Part shown: positions 32,201 through 32,530 of the stretch, piece by piece
Layout: the number at the start of each line of letters is the position of its first letter
Position numbering within the stretch: the stretch's first letter is position 1
NCBI GenBank assembly: GCA_946482165.1
Contig: CAMLQS010000015.1
Span: 1-32,530, forward strand
From: an uncultured Verrucomicrobiota bacterium
GTDB lineage: Bacteria > Verrucomicrobiota > Verrucomicrobiae > Opitutales > Opitutaceae
Direction: 5' to 3'
DNA: 32,530 nt
Notes under the pieces: generated by a model
Told to the model about the DNA's origin: nothing
Database searches by the model: none
Seen by the model: the letters and a program-made list of their open reading frames with translations, nothing else
Translations under genes and position numbers: made by a program

Positions 32201-32530
32201 TCCAGATCAAGATGGCCCAGGGCGCCAAGCCCGGCGAGGGCGGTCAGCTCCCCGGCACCAAGGTCTACCCGTGGGTCGCCAAGACCCGTCACACCACCGC
32301 CGGCGTCGGCCTCATCTCGCCGCCGCCCCACCACGACATCTACTCGATCGAGGACCTCGCCGAGCTGATCCACGACCTCAAGAACGCCAACCGCCGCGCC
32401 CGCGTCAGCGTGAAGCTCGTCGCCGAGGTCGGCGTCGGCACCATCGCCGCCGGCGTCGCCAAGGCCCACGCCGACGTCGTCCTCATCTCCGGCCACGACG
32501 GCGGCACCGGCGCCTCGCCGCAAAACTCCA
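29281..32530 (+). CDS. gltB: Glutamate synthase large subunit, 3' end outside the window
   Basis: Makes two glutamates from glutamine and 2-oxoglutarate. The visible 1083 codons start at a GTG ([10 protein letters not shown]). The class II amidotransferase domain runs about 38-430, with the catalytic nucleophile Cys38 in HDACGVGF exposed after removal of a 37-residue propeptide, as in other Glt[32 protein letters not shown] and GRMFLVD are its further marks. The central domain follows (about 480-775, [19 protein letters not shown]). The FMN/2-oxoglutarate domain begins near 830 with [11 protein letters not shown], KIGxxS-like [12 protein letters not shown] and, at the window edge, [12 protein letters not shown]. 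No Shine-Dalgarno site precedes the GTG. Not one TTA, CTA or TCA codon is used in the visible part. gltD is not visible. Confidence 0.96.
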   Translation, partial: MNNPRPSVPVSTPAARKPAFGRPAKQGLYDPWFEHDACGVGFVADLKGRASHDLVRKGIQVLENLDHRGAAGSEPNTGDGAGILMQVPHAFCVEAAKKARITLPAAGLYGTGLVFLPKNATQRRKVEEKIVSVVQGEGLEFLGWRTVPTDNSDLGETAKASEPAIRQIFIGRPASVTDELGFERKLYVVRKRAGAEVRSEGLLGSDMVYFPSLSSRTFVYKGMLLTTQLAKYFPDLQNPAMTTAIALVHSRFSTNTFPSWDRAHPYRYVAHNGEINTLRGNINWMHARQAHFVSDAFGDDIKKILPVINPNGSDSAMFDNTLELLHLAGRSLPHAVMMMIPEPWSNHETMDDTRRAFYQYHACLMEPWDGPAAMTFTDGHSIGAVLDRNGLRPARYYVTKDGLVVLASEAGVLEFPAADVVEKGRLQPGRMFLVDTKQGRIVPDEEIKRQLAAEYPYRDWLNEHLVHVEDLPAAPELPAPDRDTLQQRQLAFGYTHEDERAILTPMARDGVEGVGSMGNDTPLAVLSNKPRLLYDYFKQLFAQVTNPPIDCIREEIITSAETRLGSEGNLLQPGATACRRLELDWPVLTNEEFAKIRRMQLPGLKVETLPILFRVSRGEKGLAKAMEELCVLARRAIEEDEVNVLILSDRGVTKDHAPIPSLLAVAGLHHYLIREGLRTQVSLVLETGEARQVHHVAVLIGYGVSAINPYLAFETIDELIHDGLLPNVDHKTACKNLVKALAKGVVKVMSKMGISAIQSYRGAQVFEAVGLRQDVIDHYFTWTPSRVGGIGLDVIAQEVLMRHRDAFADRKVNDHALPAGGQFKWRSDGEYHLFNPESIHALQKSVRTGDYKTFKQYSGLVNDTSKELCTLRGLLDFKATDAIPIEEVESVEAILKRFKTGAMSYGSISQEAHETLAIAMNRIGGKSNTGEGGEDPERFTWTNEKGDSKNSAIKQVASGRFGVTSNYLVNAREIQIKMAQGAKPGEGGQLPGTKVYPWVAKTRHTTAGVGLISPPPHHDIYSIEDLAELIHDLKNANRRARVSVKLVAEVGVGTIAAGVAKAHADVVLISGHDGGTGASPQNS

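Noticed and set aside
29221..32523. An 1100-codon open frame antisense to gltB
   Set aside because: It is in codon register with gltB, and its openness follows from gltB using no TTA, CTA or TCA codons. Its translation is a low-complexity Val/Gly/Asp/Glu-rich string with no family signature, whereas the plus strand encodes unmistakable GltB.
1..32530. A novel defence, secretion or mobile system
   Set aside because: Every sizeable gene belongs to a known housekeeping family or is a small envelope protein; no nuclease-toxin pairs, integrases, transposases, phage genes, repeat-spacer arrays or composition islands were seen.

Overview
This window reads as a gene-dense piece of a high-GC bacterial chromosome. 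It carries about 30 protein genes on both strands, mostly housekeeping metabolism, and no rRNA, tRNA, insertion sequence, phage gene or CRISPR array that I could recognise. The protein style, the strong G/C preference at third codon positions, the intergenic repeat types and the near-absence of Shine-Dalgarno sites together suggest Verrucomicrobiota, probably the Opitutales/Opitutaceae. That placement is inference, since no marker RNA is present.

Layout, left to right. 1-4028: a membrane protein and a cut-off gene on the minus strand, a type II NADH dehydrogenase-like flavoprotein with an unusual C-terminal domain (plus), then a queD-folE2 pterin pair (minus). 4133-7514: three plus-strand genes, an MBL-fold hydrolase, pyruvate kinase and a Tat-exported phosphoesterase. 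7599-11167: a SpoU/TrmH RNA methyltransferase diverging from a Gfo/Idh/MocA oxidoreductase, then manA with an AsmA-like membrane protein (minus). 11298-13880: ftsK. 14076-17823: a minus-strand block of ygfZ, a 73-residue protein, galK and, after a strong terminator, a RibBA-type riboflavin enzyme whose GTP cyclohydrolase II half looks dead. 17824-20291: a structured leader followed by two tandem DAHP synthases. 20292-23489: mdh, flanked by two kinds of intergenic repeat, then lysA. 23521-27183: a second Gfo/Idh/MocA enzyme, a small envelope gene pair and gpsA. 27237-32530: purC with an ArsC-like reductase (minus), a glutaredoxin-like protein, and the first 1083 codons of gltB, cut by the window edge.

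The genes serve central carbon and nitrogen metabolism (pyk, mdh, manA, galK, gltB), aromatic and lysine biosynthesis (aro pair, lysA), cofactors (folE2/queD, ribB), purines (purC), lipid precursors (gpsA), Fe-S upkeep (ygfZ), redox (NDH-2, glutaredoxin, ArsC-like) and chromosome segregation (ftsK). I see no dedicated accessory or defence system.

The points most worth a second look are regulatory or at residue level. The adjacent DAHP synthases differ at the Ser/Gly position that separates Phe- from Tyr-inhibited isozymes, and a three-hairpin leader lies upstream of them. The RibBA protein has lost two zinc cysteines. The NDH-2 carries a cyclic-nucleotide-binding-like tail. Two families of inverted repeats flank mdh, and almost every start codon lacks a Shine-Dalgarno sequence.
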